From the NCBI GenBank assembly GCA_028289305.1, contig JANQQO010000225.1, positions 1 to 6,611 of the forward strand: a DNA stretch of 6,611 nucleotides, in the 5' to 3' direction. The DNA is from Rickettsiales bacterium. Lineage in GTDB: Bacteria; Pseudomonadota; Alphaproteobacteria; Rickettsiales; JANQQO01. Under the pieces are notes generated by a model. That model had not been told where the DNA came from and made no database searches. It worked only from the letters and a program-made list of their open reading frames with translations. The translations under genes and the position numbers were made by a program. Shown piece after piece: positions 5,733 to 6,611 of this stretch (positions are counted from its first letter, which is position 1; every line of letters begins with the position of its first letter).

Positions 5733-6611
5733 ATGACTTCCGATGCCGCGGTGCATAGTGAACAGATTAAGCAGTCTTTGGCGCTGCTGAGGAGGTATCT
5801 TTGACGTGGATGCCGCCGTTGCTCGCCTGGATGAAGTAAAAACCTTAACCGCTGATCCCGCGCTGTGGGAAGATCGCGAACGCGCCGAATCGCTGCTGCG
5901 CGAGCAAGATCGGCTCACCCGCCAGCTCGGCACCATCAGCGACATTGAGCGCGATCTGGAGGATCATCAGGCGCTGCTTATGCTCGGCGAAGAAGAGGGC
6001 GATACCGCCGTGGTGAAAGAGGCGGAAGCGGCACTTGCAGCGCTCGCTGCCCAGGCGAAACAGCTGGAAACCGAAGGGTTGTTTTCTGGCGAGGCCGATG
6101 CGAATGATTGTTTCTTAGAGATTCATCCCGGTGCGGGTGGCACGGAAAGCTGCGACTGGGCGGCGATGCTGCTACGCATGTATCTGCGCTGGGCGGAGCG
6201 GCATGGATTTGCTACTGAGGTGATTGAAGAACAGGCCGGCGAGGAGGCGGGTGTGAAATCGGCCACGGTGAAAATCAGCGGTGACTGCGCTTATGGCTGG
6301 GCGAAGACCGAAAGCGGCGTGCACCGCCTGGTGCGTATTTCGCCCTTTGATAGCGGTGGGCGGCGCCATACCAGCTTTGCCAGTGTCTGGGTCTATCCTA
6401 TTGTTAGCGATACGATTGAGATCACGGTGGAGGATAAGGATTTGCGGGTGGATACCTATCGCGCTTCTGGTGCGGGCGGCCAGCATGTGAATAAAACCGA
6501 TAGCGCGGTGCGCATCACCCATACGCCAACCGGCATTGTGGTGCAGTGCCAGAATAGCCGCTCGCAGCATCAGAATCGCGCTGAGGCGATGCGTATGCTG
6601 CGCTCGCGCCT
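5733..6611 (+). CDS. prfB: Peptide chain release factor 2, with +1 programmed frameshift (3' end outside window)
   Basis: RF2 recognises UGA and UAA stop codons and triggers release of the finished protein on the ribosome. The gene starts at ATG 5733, reads 23 codons (ending LLRRYL), meets an in-frame TGA at 5802-5804, and continues in the +1 frame from GAC 5803. The continuation is open to the window end: 292 residues in total plus two bases, against about 365 for the E. coli protein, so roughly 70 residues are missing. The N-terminal helical domain covers about residues 25-110. The codon-recognition motif S203-P204-F205 lies at 6340-6348, and the catalytic G248-G249-Q250 (SGAGGQHVNKTDSAV) lies at 6475-6483. 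SPF identifies RF2 rather than RF1, which has PxT. The downstream end NSRSQHQNRAEAM is also typical. No clear Shine-Dalgarno precedes the ATG, and no stronger in-frame start is seen. No convincing promoter is visible in the gap. Confidence 0.95.
5790..5805 (+). promoter_or_regulatory. prfB +1 programmed frameshift site (autoregulation)
   Basis: The site reads AGGAGG-TAT-CTT-TGA-C: a full Shine-Dalgarno-like sequence (5790-5795), a 3-base spacer, the slippery CTT codon (5799-5801) and UGA followed by C. This matches the E. coli prfB signal in order and spacing, with AGGAGG in place of AGGGGG. When RF2 is scarce the ribosome pauses at UGA, slips from CUU to UUU and continues with GAC; when RF2 is plentiful it stops after 23 codons. 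The peptide produced by the short route is 23 residues. Confidence 0.95.

Noticed and set aside
5802..5804. The TGA in prfB as a nonsense mutation or sequencing frameshift
   Set aside because: The surrounding bases match the known RF2 recoding signal exactly in order and spacing, and both sides encode the expected RF2 sequence.
5528..5952. The 13-base direct repeat CGACATTGAGCGC at 5528-5540 and 5940-5952
   Set aside because: One exact 13-mer pair is not surprising in 6.6 kb, and each copy sits in a normal coding frame (DIER). I see no longer homology around either copy.

Overview
The window looks like part of an alphaproteobacterial chromosome. The ComEC tail ends in a short divergent domain, the release factor 2 leader reads EQIKQSLALLRRYL, and amiC, mrcA and prfB lie in the order I recall for many alphaproteobacteria. 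The core genes are moderately GC-rich; for example, bases 6001-6060 contain 39 G+C of 60. All recognised genes are on the + strand. I cannot name the genus. The dispersed palindromes before prfB resemble repeat families I associate with Rickettsiales-like and other repeat-bearing proteobacterial genomes, but that is weak taxonomic evidence.

Layout: (1) bases 1-842 hold the 3' end of comEC, an inner-membrane DNA-uptake channel protein. (2) Bases 851-2083 hold an exported N-acetylmuramoyl-L-alanine amidase of the AmiC type. (3) Bases 2086-4674 hold a class A penicillin-binding protein (PBP1A type) that starts 2 bases after the amiC stop behind a good Shine-Dalgarno sequence. (4) Bases 4675-4721 form a short gap with a hairpin and a promoter-like sequence placed so that transcription would start about at the next ATG. 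(5) Bases 4722-5549 encode a 275-residue protein that I do not recognise, in clearly AT-richer DNA. (6) Bases 5550-5732 contain a compound inverted repeat with a second palindrome nested in its centre. (7) From base 5733 to the window end lies prfB (release factor 2), which needs a +1 programmed frameshift at an in-frame UGA; its 3' end is outside the window.

Functionally, amiC and mrcA form a peptidoglycan pair: the amidase cleaves stem peptides during cell separation, and PBP1A polymerises and cross-links new strands. They are almost certainly co-transcribed, perhaps from a consensus extended -10 promoter inside the end of comEC. The most unusual part is bases 4675-5732, where an unrecognised gene of different composition and a palindromic repeat cluster separate mrcA from prfB. 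This looks like an accessory insertion in an otherwise conserved block. I see no CRISPR array, transposase, tRNA or rRNA, and no convincing evidence of a new multi-gene system.
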